Shown one piece after another: positions 36,780-49,800 of a stretch of DNA of 64,000 nucleotides. Position 1 is the first letter of the stretch, and the number at the start of each line of letters is the position of its first letter. Below the pieces are notes generated by a model that saw nothing but the letters and a program-made list of their open reading frames with translations, was not told the DNA's origin and made no database searches. The DNA comes from Xiphophorus maculatus (Eukaryota; Chordata; Actinopteri; Cyprinodontiformes; Poeciliidae): NCBI RefSeq assembly GCF_002775205.1, contig NC_036447.1:8296501-8360500 (forward strand), written 5' to 3'. Both the position numbers and the translations under genes were made by a program.

Positions 36780-37132
36780 GTCAACTAATAGGCAATTTCT
36801 CAGTAAAATACAGGACCTTATTTGTAGTCAATAATTCCTTAATATTGAAGAGAAAGCACTAGTTTCAGTGGCAGATTATTTCACTGTTAACTTGGGGAAA
36901 TGTAGTTATGAGTGAAATAATCTGCTAGTGAAACTAGCACTTTTTAAAAACAATTTTAAGAAATTATTCACTTAAAACAAGCTCCCATGTCTTGCTGAAA
37001 AGGTACGTGTAAGTTAGTTTTGTGAAAGTCTGCCACTGGTTTTGTTTTATTTCTAGTGCACTAAAATATTTGCACTAGAAACTAGACCAAAATAAATAAA
37101 TACTGTAAGATTTAGTGTTTCGTACTGTGAGC
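36780..37132. mobile_element. fold-back element copy G
   Basis: Contains TCAATAATTCCTTAATATTG in the left arm and the inverse, AACAATTTTAAGAAATTATT, in the right arm. Paired AGATTATTTCACT and AGTGAAATAATCT sequences flank the centre. Intergenic between evpl and srp68. Confidence 0.65.
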
Positions 37133-37399
37133 TTCAGTGAGTCACCTATAAATGTTAAAAACACAGGACAGTGGAGAACGTTCCCAGGCGTGGCTGGACA
37201 ATCAAAATGATCCAAAAACACATTGATGATTCATCCAGGAGGAAACAACAGAATCAAAATGAACATCTAAAGAAATGAAGGCCTGACCCACTTCAGTTGG
37301 GGTCAGAGGTCATGATTCAAAACTAGGAAACAGGCCTCTTAGAGCTACATGTAAGAAAATTTATGAATCTTCTTTTTGCAAATGTTTTTTTTTTAACCC

Positions 37400-37742
37400 A
37401 CACTAATTTTGGTCTAGTTTTTAGTACAAATATCTTAGTAAACTTGAAATAAGACAAAACTGACTTACTTTTACTTTTCAGTAAGAAATAGAAACTTATT
37501 TTTAAGTCAATAATTCCTTAATGTTGATGAAAAAGATATTTCTCCCACATTAAGAGGTAAAATTCCTTGTTCCTCTGGCAGATTATTACACTTATAACTT
37601 GCACTTTTTCATCAATATTAAGGAATTATTGACTTTAAAAAGTTCCTATATCTTGCTGAAAAGTTACTTGTAAGTTAGTTTTGTGATATTTTCAATAAAA
37701 ACTAAACCAAAATACTTGGTACGATTTAGTGTTTTTGCAGTG
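37400..37742. mobile_element. fold-back element copy H
   Basis: Contains TTTTGGTCTAGTTTTTAGTA, AATATCTTAGTAAACTTG and the right end GTGTTTTTGCAGTG followed by TA. Intergenic between evpl and srp68. Confidence 0.7.
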
Positions 37743-38489
37743 TAAAAATAGAAATAGATTAATGGTTCTTTAAAAGTTACCATATATTTCCAGTAGTAGA
37801 TATTTATTAAAAATGTTTCAGTCTTCTTACCAAAGGTCATAACGTAACAGTTTCGTCTCTAAATGAGTTTATTCAGTATTATTCTGAAATGAGGGAAAAA
37901 ACGTCTCTTTGGTTTGTAAAGGTTGCAGATATTAACTTTGCTATAAATGTAATGCATTCAGATAAAGGTTCATTTTTTATTTTAATAATTCCTCACTGTG
38001 GTTGATAAAGTTGTAAAATGTATAAGAGAATAACTCAGCCTGACTCTGTTGACCTAAAAAGACCAGAAGAAGAAAATTAGCGCAGAAATCACAGAGATGG
38101 TAAAGAACGCAACGTCTCAAAACTCCCAGTCCTGATTGGAAAGGAGTTTTAAAAAAAAACAAAAAACAGAAACAAATGTCACTTCAAAATGGCTGACGGG
38201 CTCCCAGAGCGCAACTAGTGTCAAATGTCTAGATAAAATATGATAGATTTCTGTAAACAATAAGTTGTGCAACAGGAACTAAAACTATGTGAATGAAAAG
38301 TGTCATTTATATTCTCCTTAAAGACATTTCACACATTTCTGCTGTCAAACATGGCGGCTCTAAAGAGGAGAAAGGGCAGCTGGGTAAATACTCTGGATTT
38401 TGATGTGTGTCCTTGTTTCTGAGACGAGGTGAAAGGTAACAGTGTTGAGCAACATTTTTTTTAAGTGCAGGTACCAAATGTAAACCATA

Positions 38490-38509
38490 ACACACACACA
38501 CACACACAC
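38490..38509. repeat. short (AC)n microsatellite
   Basis: Ten AC units in the evpl-srp68 intergenic region. Confidence 0.9.
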
Positions 38510-38869
38510 CCTGCTCAAGCATCCGCTCGTTCTCACACTCCCTGTATCCCAACAGAGGTTCATACCGAGACACACCTTCCTTCACAAATGAACTACTTAT
38601 GAATTCAATCATCTAAACACCAAAGATACGACGCTGTGCAAAAGTCCTGAGTCTGAATTCTTTACAAGCTGCTTTGATGAGACTTTTTTTTTTGTTTTCC
38701 CAAACTTCCCTCAGGCTTGAAGTTTTGGACATTTTCTGCTTTTCTGTGTCGGTTCAATTCAGGCAATTCACCACACGCCGTCTCAGTGAACGTAACAAAT
38801 CCAACCACACATTTAATCCAGTTGATCCTAGTTATCAAACAGTGGATGGAGTTCAGGTAATTATTTAAA

Positions 38870-39067
38870 TTAGATTAAAACCCCCTACCTGTTTAGGATT
38901 GTATTTGAAATGTAATCAATTACACATTTAATGATGGAACTTGACTTAATGTCGTGTTTTGATTGTTGATTATATGTTGCTTTGTGTTTGATATGATGTA
39001 AAGCACTTTGAAATGCCTTGCTGCAGAAATGTGCTATACAAATAAAATTTGATTGATTGATTGAAAA
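38870..39067 (+). mobile_element. L2-like LINE 3' tail, same family as 10510-11462
   Basis: Contains TGTAAAGCACTTTGAAATGC, TGCTATACAAATAAAATTTG and a short (ATTG)n tail ending near 39067. It aligns with the 3' end of the LINE at 10510-11462 but lies in the opposite orientation. Only the non-coding tail remains. Confidence 0.8.
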
Positions 39068-39306
39068 AGATTTAATCTAGGGAAACTCAACAGACTGAAT
39101 TCATTGCTTTGTCTCATTGCCTGCGTTTCCATAACAAATGTGCGCAGAACCTTTTACACTCTTTATCAAGGAATAATGACATAAAAAAAAAAGAGAATCA
39201 TAAAATTGATTTTGGTGCCAATATATTTTATTTCTGAGCCTGGAGAAAAAATGAAGACATTCCCATCATTATTTTCAGATGTTTCCAACAATCACCAAGA
39301 CTCTTT

Positions 39307-39682
39307 ACTGCAAAACCACAAACTCTAACCAGGGATGTTGGTCCAGTTTCTAGTGCAAATATCTTATTACACCGGAAACAAAACAAAACTAACTTGGAAG
39401 TAACTTTTCAGCAAGATATAGGAGTTTGTTTTAAGTCAATAACTCCTTAATTTTGATTAAGGAGAAAAACCACTAAATAATTTCCCTTGTGACATGAGTG
39501 AATTTATCTGCCAATGGAACCAGCACTTTTTCTTCAATATTAAGGAATTATTTACTTAAAACAAGCTCCTATTTCTTGCTGAAAAGTTACTTGTCAGTTT
39601 GTTTTTCTTATTTCAAGTGTAATGCAATATTTGTACTAGGAACTAGACAGAAAACACTTAGCAAGATTTTGTGTTTTTGCAC
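39307..39682. mobile_element. fold-back element copy I
   Basis: Starts ACTGCAAAACCACAAACTC and ends AGCAAGATTTTGTGTTTTTG. The inner arms carry TTTTAAGTCAATAACTCC and its inverse. It lies about 1.1 kb downstream of srp68. Confidence 0.7.
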
Positions 39683-40813
39683 CGTTCCAAGCTACTGGAG
39701 GGGAGTCCATCTTACTTCTTCAACACAAACAATGAGAAGAAAAAAAGCATTTAAAAAAAGACCAGCAACACAGATTTATGAAGGTCATAAAAAAACTCAT
39801 CTAAGTTTATCACAAGGAAATCAGGTCCAGAAAGGAGCAGAGGAAGTCAGGAGGTTCGATTTGGAGGAAAAACTGCTCTTTACTACAAAAACAATGGGTA
39901 GCAACAGATGTTTGTAACAATGCTGAACTTCCAGACATGCTATTCATGTAGTAAAAACATTTATACTATGAGGCGTGGTGGTGTGATGATGGAAAGGCTG
40001 CTAAAACCTTCCTGATGGCTTAATGTCTGCTGAAGGTAAAACTCCAGCAGGAGCGTCGAAGCCCTGAAAATATGATCAGGGTGATTCAGGCTGATCTGAA
40101 GTAAATTTATAACAATAACGAAACTTAGGAGTCTGCTGCATAAACCTAACCAGACCAGAAAGGTTTGAATTACAACAATCTGGGAAAATATCCAAACAAA
40201 ATCAAAAAGCAGAGCTGAAATTTTCCTTTCAATAAATGGTAAAAATAGTTTTATCAATTAGCTCGCATTGTTCTCATATCACCAATATGAATGAACCGAA
40301 GTACGGAAATCAGAAGAGTTAAAAACTGAAAATACCCTTTCATATTTAATAACTCGATTCTGAACATATTCATTAAATATCTCCAATATAGGATTTATAG
40401 GCGATATCTATAAATCTCCTGGTTCTGAATCATATTTCTTCATCTAACGGGTCCAATTTATCCAAGAGTAAACAGATAATCAGAGTTAAATGAATTGGCC
40501 AGTTTCTGATCTAAAATAACTCTTTTATAAGTTCCAGGTGTGAACACCAGTACATACTGGCTCTTCCATTAAAGAAACGATGGAAATGAAGGTCATTTTG
40601 AGAGTCACCTGTTGGATTTATGAATATTCAGACACTAATGTCTGGAACTATCCGGTCTATAGAATCCAGATGAACATGGGGTCATATTGCTACTTGAAGC
40701 TCGTCTATAATCTCAGTTTGAAGGTCGGATTCACTCTGCAGACTCCACCAACTTGGGAAAAATAGGCACGTTTTTTGATCGACCTGGAGCCCCGGCGCCT
40801 TCGGCTCTTCAGC

Positions 40814-43800
40814 TTAGCTGCCAAAGCCAAATATGCCCTTGATGTAGCCGGTCAGGCCGCCCTTGCCCTTCTGCTCCACCTTGTCATCCAGCGGTGGGAA
40901 GGCCACGTGGTTGAGGGCGAGGTCGAAGAACAGAGGCTTGCACGGGATGGGCTGGAACTCCGGCGGGAACTGGACCAGGTTCGGATGCTTCCCGACCAGA
41001 GTCTTGTCCAGGTGGAAGTTGTCCAGGTGTTCACACAGAGGCTGAGGAAAACATTTATTTATTACTGCACATGAGAAGGAAGCTCTCAGACATCCGTCAC
41101 TACACGCAGATTTTGAGTGGACTCGGATCTGAACATCCAGAGACGCATAAAGACGATTACAAATTCAGTCTTCCATCACCTGCTTTAACTGAACTTTGGT
41201 CTGTTTGACTTGAAAGTCCGGTTTCTTTTGGGAGGTGTGAATGTGCAATCAAACCGGTACAGATCAAAAATGTGAGCTGTGGTCCTTTTGGAGATCGCTC
41301 CAAAAGCAGGAAGAGAAGTGTAGCACAAGGCATTCTGGGTAAATACAACCAAAACAAACTCATGCCTGGTGCTAGCGGGAGAAATTACTCATGCTGAGCC
41401 GATTGAAGAGTATTTTTTAGCTCTTTCACCCAAGAAAAAACAGAAATCGTAACAACTGCTAAAATCTGACGCTACTCCATTTTTGTTTACATATTATAAA
41501 GAAGGAAGTCGACTTCTTCAGAGGTTTTTGTCTCGTTTCCCTCAGTGGTTCTTGGTGCAGCGCCACCACAGGTGAAAATGTACCAAATGTTCCCATTTTA
41601 GTCCCCAATCAAACCGAGTCTACAGGACTAAAATAACTTTGTTAGTTTATAAATAAATAAATGTCTTAGCACTAAAACACACTAAAGATCTGTCGCATCA
41701 ACCTTCCACTCAGGTCTTCTGGTTCTAGTCTGCTCTGCAGCCTTTATGTTCATCTAATGTTAAAAAAAGAAAATCCAGAAAACTGCAGAACAGCTGGAAC
41801 ACTGAGTTCCTTTAAATCAAGGCTAAAAACCCAGCTGTTTAGAGCTGCTTTTGATTAATAATAACCTGAATATTGATTAATTCCAGTGTGAATTACAACT
41901 ACTTTGCCACCGTTATGTTTTTTTCATGTAAAGTCTCTGAATCTCCTTGTTGCTGAAAGTTTACAGATAAACCTGACATATTTAATACTCACTGTAACAA
42001 TACATGGTAACAAAAAGCTGTTGGTCTTATTGGAAACACATCCCAATTCTGAATCTTTATAGGATTTATTACTAACAATTCAAATTTACTGGAAAGCCAG
42101 AACAGAAATAAAAATTAGACATGAGTGATAGGTTTTTATCAGGCACTGTAAAACTGTAATGTAGCACTTTTTATTTAAATGAAAGTCTGCAGTAAAATCT
42201 AACCAGTCTTACCGTGTTATCTTTCACCTGCTGCTGAGAGCTCTCTTCAGGTGCTTCATCAGTGTCTGAAACATAATTACATTCCCTCAGGATTTGACAT
42301 GAGAAACAGAGGAAGGAATCTGTTTAATCAACATAAAGCCATCTAGAAAAACGTGGTTTTCTAAAAGGAGTTCCCACCCAGAATGGCAGCAGCTTGCAGT
42401 GAGTATTTCTCAGCGCTGACCTCGGCGATGAGCTCCTGGACGTCAGGGAGATCCTGAAAATGTTCGGAAAGACGTTTTTACAGAGATCTCTAAAGAAAAA
42501 GAAAAAGATGCTGGTTATGAACAAACCTTGAGGCTGTTGTTGAGACTCTTGGACTTTGACTGGACCTCCTTGGCATATTTCAGGACTCTCTCATACAGGA
42601 CCAGCGCCTCACTCCACTTCTTCACCAGAACGTAAGACTGAGCAATGAAGAAGCACCTGAAGAAAAAAAGAGAGACATGAGTTTACTGTGACTACAGGAG
42701 ATGATAGGAGCTCATTTAATATTAAATATGACTTTTTTAAAAATTAAATTCGACTTTTTTTAAGCAATCAATGCTATTAACGCTGCAACTAAATTATTTT
42801 ATTAATTATTCTGACTATTAATTGGGCAACAACTGGAAAAATCTGCACTTTAACCAGACAATCTTGAATCTTGACCTTTCATTCAAGATTAGAAATTCAA
42901 TAAAAAATTAAGTACATAATTAGATTCCTTTATTTTTTAATAAATAATTTACTTTAGTGAACATTTGCTCATTTGTACCACAGGATGCATCTGCAGCAAA
43001 AAACACTTCCAACATCACAACTTGGCATCAATACAGTTTGGGATTAATCTGTTGATTATTTTTTGATAAACTGGTAGAAAAATGTGCTTAAAGAGAGTTT
43101 ATTTTGCATTATTTAAACCAGATGAAGCTGAAACTGCCACTTAAAGAGTTTTGGGTAAAACAATTACAAAGTTTTCTTTTGTATTTTTTGACTTAATTGC
43201 TGCTCTGAGTGAGACACACTTTTTTTAATGGCCTTTTTGAGTCTTACACAAGTAACCAATTAATCAATAACTAAATCAGCTGATCATTTCAATAACTGAT
43301 TCATCACAAACCATTGTTTCAGCTCTAAATGCTGTAAAACCTAAAAAAGTTTGTAACTAATTAGATTTTGCAGGATTTAAGTTAAAATCTACAAAGCTTT
43401 TCCTACAGAAGATTGATTTTAGAGATTATTCTAATAGAAATTTGAAGCAAAAACACTGTAAAAACTAACCTGTAGGCCTTGTAGACCAAAGTCTTGAGGG
43501 AAACTTCCTTCTGGAAAGTGTGGTCATCCTCCAGACCCTGCAGGGTGGAGAGCTCAGCCAGACTCTGCAGGCAGAGAGGGAGAGAGAGAGCAGATATCAC
43601 TGAAGGCAAGCGAGGACGACCAACACATCATGACACTAAACAACCAATGTGAACAGTCTGTCATATTTAAGGTGGAAACGTAATATTTCTGGTTTTGGTA
43701 CCGACCTGCAGGACGATGTCGTAGAGTCGGATGAGGTCTTGTGGACGGGGGCCCCTCTTGTTCTCGTCGGTGCCGGTTTCCTTCAGTTTAGCCTGCAGAG

Positions 43801-46800
43801 TGTGGGCCATGCTCTCGTTTCTCTTCACCAGTGTGCACAGCTTGATGTAGGTCAGATAACTGGGGAAGAAGAGCAGCAGGGATATCAGGTGAAAATAAGG
43901 AGGAAAAATTAAAACCTGGCACAATCCTCCCAGGTGTTCCCAGGCTGGGCTCAGACTACACCGACGCCGTATGACGGGTTCGTCACTTAACATATCGACA
44001 CAAACACTTCAACAAGCAAACCGGCTGCTGTACAGTGGGGATCTGAGGATTGTGTGAATGTTAATTTACATCCAACAAATCCATGAGTGAAGTGAGCATT
44101 TTGACTGAAGCACAAGCCTCTGGTTTTTACCTGTGCAGAAACTGAAGGTTGGACACTTTCCCACTTTCATTATCGGAGCTCCTCTCTCGCTGTTTCTAGA
44201 AACAGAAGAAGTATCGCTTTTGATTTTCTTCCACATTTATTTTCAACAACACACTTCAAACCAACTTCAGGCCCAAAATACATCAGTGCAAACATTTATT
44301 AAAGCAGATTATCTCTGGGATTTCACTTACAAAACAACAACAAAAAAACTGGTATCTCTGCTGCACCAGGAGGATGCGATAAAGTTCAAAACATTAAAAC
44401 ATGAAACCTTCTTCAGCCACTTTCCTCTTAAATTACAGTCACACAGCACATCTCGATGCTCCCTTCAGATCATTTGCTGAAATTTTATTTTTTTCGTTTG
44501 ATTATGGTCGTTCATACTACCAATTAAATGCGCTGTTTCCTGAATAATGGACGGCGTCGATTATAGATCGATTTTAAGATAGTTGAGCAACAGGAACTGA
44601 AAGTTTGGTCACCACATCAGAAGATGAAGGAAGCCACAGCTCAGCTGAAACCAGAGGTGGGGATTTATCGCATCATTTATCATTTTCACAATAAATTCTA
44701 GTTAAAGCTGTTTAAATCCTCCAAAACTGTCCATATGATCAGGATTGTTAGTTTTACTACTATTTCCCACTGTTTATTCAATAAGGATATCAATAAACAT
44801 GAAAATAAGATTAAATCCAGTTACTTTGTGCATTTTAGAGATACAAATCACACTTCTCTATGTAACCGGTTTCCTAAAGAAACATTAACAAATGGTAACG
44901 TTTATGACTTGCAGTCAAACAGCTGCAGAAAAAAGTAAATAGTTTTTATCGCAATAGCACCACAAAATATTGTGATAAAACTTTAAGGCCATATTGAAAA
45001 TGATCGGATACGTTTAATTTAGTGTCACATATTAAAGTAGCATGAGTCAGATTTTTTAACAAGGTGAAAAGATTGGAACTGGTTGCCATGAAGTCAAATT
45101 TTGGCAAATAAAGAAATTAAAATAAAAGTAGGATTTGGGTCACATTTGCCTGCAGTGTGAATGTAGCCGTAACATTTTTAATCGACATCTGAAGGAAAAA
45201 GTAGCAACAAATTTAGATGCAGATGAAAAAACACAGGAAAACCTCCTCCACTGTGTTTTAGGACATTATGTCTAAAGTATGCCTCTACCTACCTAATTAT
45301 TTTTTAGTAACGTTTGAATATCCAAACCACTGTCTGAGTTTTTAACGATCTCCACTGTGTGTTGCTGGGCCTCAGTTTTTAGATTGGTAGGACCTCAGTG
45401 CGCCTCTTACCGCCTCGCTCTTCAGTTCCTCCCTCACGGCCTGGATGGTGTCTCTGCACTCGGCCAGCAGCGTCTCATACAGATGTTCTTTGGTCTCCTC
45501 GTTGACGGCCTGCGTAACAAAAAAACACCAGACCCGCAGAGTTTTTCTCCAGGACAACAGAGCAAACTTCTCCAAAATGACACCAATTCATCTACAGAAA
45601 TGGTTGGTTTAATTATATTTATTCATATTAAAGGACAAGTTGTTTGTAGAGTTGTAACTATATGAAGATTGCAACAATAGTAAAGGGAGGAATGTGACAG
45701 TGATAAACTTCAGGTATGTTGCCAGGCGGGCTCATCGTACATTCCTGCACATCGCTCATGTGCAGCTCATCGCAGAGTAGTTTCAGGGTTCAGAACAACA
45801 GAACTCTTCTTCCCATCGACAGACAATCTGAGAAACGTTCAAATATAAGAGGAAATGTGTGCCGTATTATTCTCATGTTCAAAGGCAAACTTATTTAATT
45901 GGAATCCAGTTACTGCAGCTACTCATGACGTTATTGCAAACAAAAACGTATATTAAACGAGTAGCCATTTTGTACTTACAGTTTCTGTTAGAATTAAGAG
46001 TTTAAGTAGAAGCCTGGAAGTTACTGCGATAAAGGATAATATTGTTGTTTTTAGACTATTTCCAAGTACTATAATGGTAATGGAATAATAATGCAAGAAC
46101 ACATTTGCACATATCCATAAACTTTAAATTCTAATGAACATTTAACACTGGAACTGGACAACATTTTAAATATCCAAAACAAATAAAATGAATTAAACCA
46201 AAATTAGCCTTCAAAATAAATGAGCTAGTTGAAACCAAAGCAGCAGATTGAAAAGTTTATCCAGTTTTTGGTAGAAAGAGAGAAAAGAGAAAAACAACAA
46301 ATTATGCAAATGGCAATTATTGAGCTTGTTTTAATGTGTCATACGATTAATTGATTTGCTGCAACAGGCCTAAACGCCAGAAGTATAAAGAAACTCCTGT
46401 AAGCCCATTTAACAGAAGCAGAAGTTTTTAAGTGCAACACCAACACAAGTTGGGAATGAACCAGTAAAGATCTTTAATAAAAAAAAAAATAAATAAACAA
46501 AGGAATTGATGATGATCTATTTCCCCCCCACAATCCTGGAAGAATATAGAAATTTTATAAAGTAGCTTTATAGCTACTTATAGGATTACAACATTTCACC
46601 AAATCCTGGTTGCTGTAAGGGTTTTGTTTTCGGTAAATAAAATTAATCTGAAGTTGCATTCATCTAATTTCAGAACAGTGTGAAAACCAGATATTTTAAA
46701 AAAATAAAAGGTTCCTGCTCCTCATTAAAATTCACTGAAACTCTTAGAAGGCTCAGAGTTTGGTCGACACATTTTTTATTTTTTTATTTTCATGGTTCTG

Positions 46801-49800
46801 AGGCCAAACAATCGAGAGGAAGCAACAGGTTAGAGGATTTCACTCGAACATTCCTGGATGAGTCAAAAGCTGCTTCAATCCACCCAGGATTGTGACGTTT
46901 CTTTGAGCTGCAGACTTTCACCAACACCCTGCCGAGGCCCAGCATGACCAGCTGAACCAGTTGGACGTCCTGTTCAGAGTCAGGGTTGGACACATAATCT
47001 GGTCGGAGATGGGAGAGGCTCTTCACTTCAGACTGATGCCTGAAGGCCTGACCTCATGTTCTCTGACCCTAAAGAGTTTATCAGCTGTTACCTACTGGGA
47101 AGCAACACCTCTGATATAACATTGTGATATAAAGTATAGATGCGTAACATTAAAAAACGTAGAATGGTGATGATTAGAAAGCAGCTTCGGCTCACGTTTT
47201 TAGCTCAACATGATAGGTTTTAATGCTACAAAGACTCTTTTTAAGACTGAAATCTGTTGGGAAAATAAATCTGATGCATCTCCGTCCAGACATCTGCTGC
47301 TGGGTGTGGCTTTGTGAAATGCACAGAATGCAGCTGCATGAGACGCGACATGCCAGATAGCTGAGTGGCGGCGGGTGTGACAGGTGAGCCGACAGGAAGG
47401 GCAGAAAGATGAGAGGAAGGAATGTTTGGCTGATCCGGCGGGTGATTCACAGCAGAGGACAGCGCCACGCACTGGTGGTTTCAGGAACTGCGTATATTAA
47501 GGCCAGTAGCGCTCCAAACATTTTCAACATGGAACAGAATCCAAAAGTTTAAAATACTCAGAGAGATCAAATTGTTTTTACAACATAGAGTTGCACCGAT
47601 TGCAGTTTTCTGGCCAATCTTTAAATGGTGCCGATTTTAGTCGGCACCATTTGTCGACGACTTCTAGGTTCCAGAATCAAAAATGTCCAACGAAGGTCGT
47701 GGTAACAAGTGGTTTGAGTCTTGCATGGACTTCCAACTTCATCGTTTTAAAAAATGTATATGCTTTATTTCTTGTTAAAATGTAGACAAAATAATTACTA
47801 AAAATCTCTTACAACTTGGTTGAAAACATTCGCCAAACAAAAGACCTCCACCAAACAGCCGGTGTGTTCTGAATGGAAGAGTCTAAACGTTACCAAAGTC
47901 ATCTAAACAATTTCAAATATAAACATTTATTACAGATTTTGGTTTTGAAACAACTTAATTCCATTTTAACTGCCCAAAGAAAAAATAAATTGATCGAGAT
48001 TAAATAAATGGCAGCAACATCATTTTTTACTGTTTGAAATGTTGCTAAATGTATCAAGAAAGTCGCCGAGTTGGCAACAGTTTGGTTAACCGCAAATGTC
48101 CAGACGTGACCTGGTGGGCCGGTCCGTCGGTCGAACCTCCCCAACAGGACGGACAGCGGCTGATTTTTAAACTTTTGCTGAGGAAGATGAGATCAACTTC
48201 ACATGCAAGTATCAGCTGATCACCGACGTCCCGAAACTAACAAAATCAGCGCCGATAAATTGGTGAACCCCAATGAAAAATAATTTTGTTGAGTTGTTTT
48301 TTTAAACTTTATATGCACAATATTAAATTAAGCATAGCATTATGGAGCTAAAATAATTCGCACATCAAATCCTGATCTGTGCATGTGTGAATTATGAGAC
48401 TGTTTTAGCTCCATGTTTTATTAAACAAAAAGGCAAGTTTTTGTCTTAATAAGAGGTGGACAGTTTCTTTTTGTGCATTTACAAATTAAAGTCCTTTTGT
48501 TTTTACATGTTTGACCAAGCTTGTGAAGCCATTGGTGTATTTAAATGTGCTGTACTGGTGCAGAGTTGGCAAATAAATTTGTACTTCAGTACATTAATTT
48601 CTGTGTTTAAAAAAAAAAAAAAACAGGAGACACTTTGAGTGAATTCAGGTGTTTTTCTGTATCTGATCATATCGACTCTCACTAAACCTCAGATATCTGT
48701 ATTGGTATCAGAAGTTAAAAAAGAAAATCGGTGCATCCCTTGTAGAAACGTCGAGACATAAAATGAGAGGGGGACTGAACTAAACTTTGTCATTAATGAG
48801 CCACTCATTTGGTCACCTGCTGGATGACCTTACATGCCCTCTGCACAGACGATGAGCATGGACGCACCTAAAGGTCGTCAGTTCTAACATCTTCTTCCCC
48901 TTGCTATACTAACAAAAACAATAAAACATACAAAAATTAAAAAAAAACTTTAAATGAATGCGTCTTTTCTACTCGCCAGAATTCGCTTTGAAGATTTTTA
49001 TATTCTACGTAAAATGAGAAGAAGCAAAAGGAAAGAAAAATGTCTCAAAGTGAGCCCCCTGCTGGTTATTTTGTGTAATAACCAGCAGAGAACATTCTTT
49101 TAAATATTGCTTCAACTAAATTTAGTTGCAGATTTTAGCAGTTTTAGTACAAATTAGTGACGCACCGATATGAAAGTTTGGGCCGATATTGATATCAGAT
49201 ATTAATATTGCTGTTATGGCCGATAAACCACATTATACGCATTTCTCTATTGTTTTAACACCTTTGAAAAAAGACGGCAACAGCAAGATGGAAATAAATA
49301 TCAGTTGTTAATATTGACAGTTTCATTTTTATTTAAGCCCATAAATAAAACTGGTGCCAGTACCAGCCGATACTGATATTGGTACCCCTCCCCAATACCG
49401 GCACTAAAATGATAACTAAATGATCATTTTAGGAATATTTACTTTGAGGCATTACAAAACCTACTTTTTATTTATTTGTTGTCTTCAACAAGCATCACGT
49501 TTTATTTTTATTCAAGTTTTTTAAATCTATAAAACCTAAACTGATGCTTTGTTGTTTTTCTCATATTCTGACGTTTAAAATGTTTCATCGTCTGCGACTG
49601 AGACACTGGATTTCCTTCTATAGCAGCAACTTTCTTCAGGACATTCAACCGGCAACATTAAGAACACCTGTTTGTTTTAAAGGGTGGTGTCTGTGTATTC
49701 AACGTTGAGGTCATCACGCTTTTAAGACGTGTTGCGTTTTCACGAGTGAGAAGGCTGACCTGAGCGATGGCGGCCTCGTTGTCCGCCAGACCCAGGAGGA

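Larger units (their letters stand above)
34051..40813. other. evpl-srp68 intergenic region and srp68 3' flank
   Basis: Holds microsatellites, the AAGTAAAAGTA repeat, the GC-rich patch at 36.1 kb, fold-back copies G, H and I and an L2 tail. A further TIR-like sequence, CAGCGCCTTCTAAAAATATT, lies near 34757. AAACATGGCGGC occurs near 38348. No protein-coding gene is recognised. The srp68 3'UTR must lie just below 40814, but I see no clear AATAAA there. Confidence 0.6.
45510..49759 (-). other. srp68: srp68 intron 8
   Basis: At 4.2 kb this is the longest srp68 intron. It contains hAT-like copy 3, the TGCACCGATT-ended element and the CCGATAT-type fragment. A minus-strand open frame at 46790-47026 (78 codons) matches nothing known. 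The rest is AT-rich. Confidence 0.7.

Noticed and set aside
39498-39917. 139-codon plus-strand open frame
   Set aside because: Its first half lies inside fold-back copy I, so it is transposon sequence read by chance.
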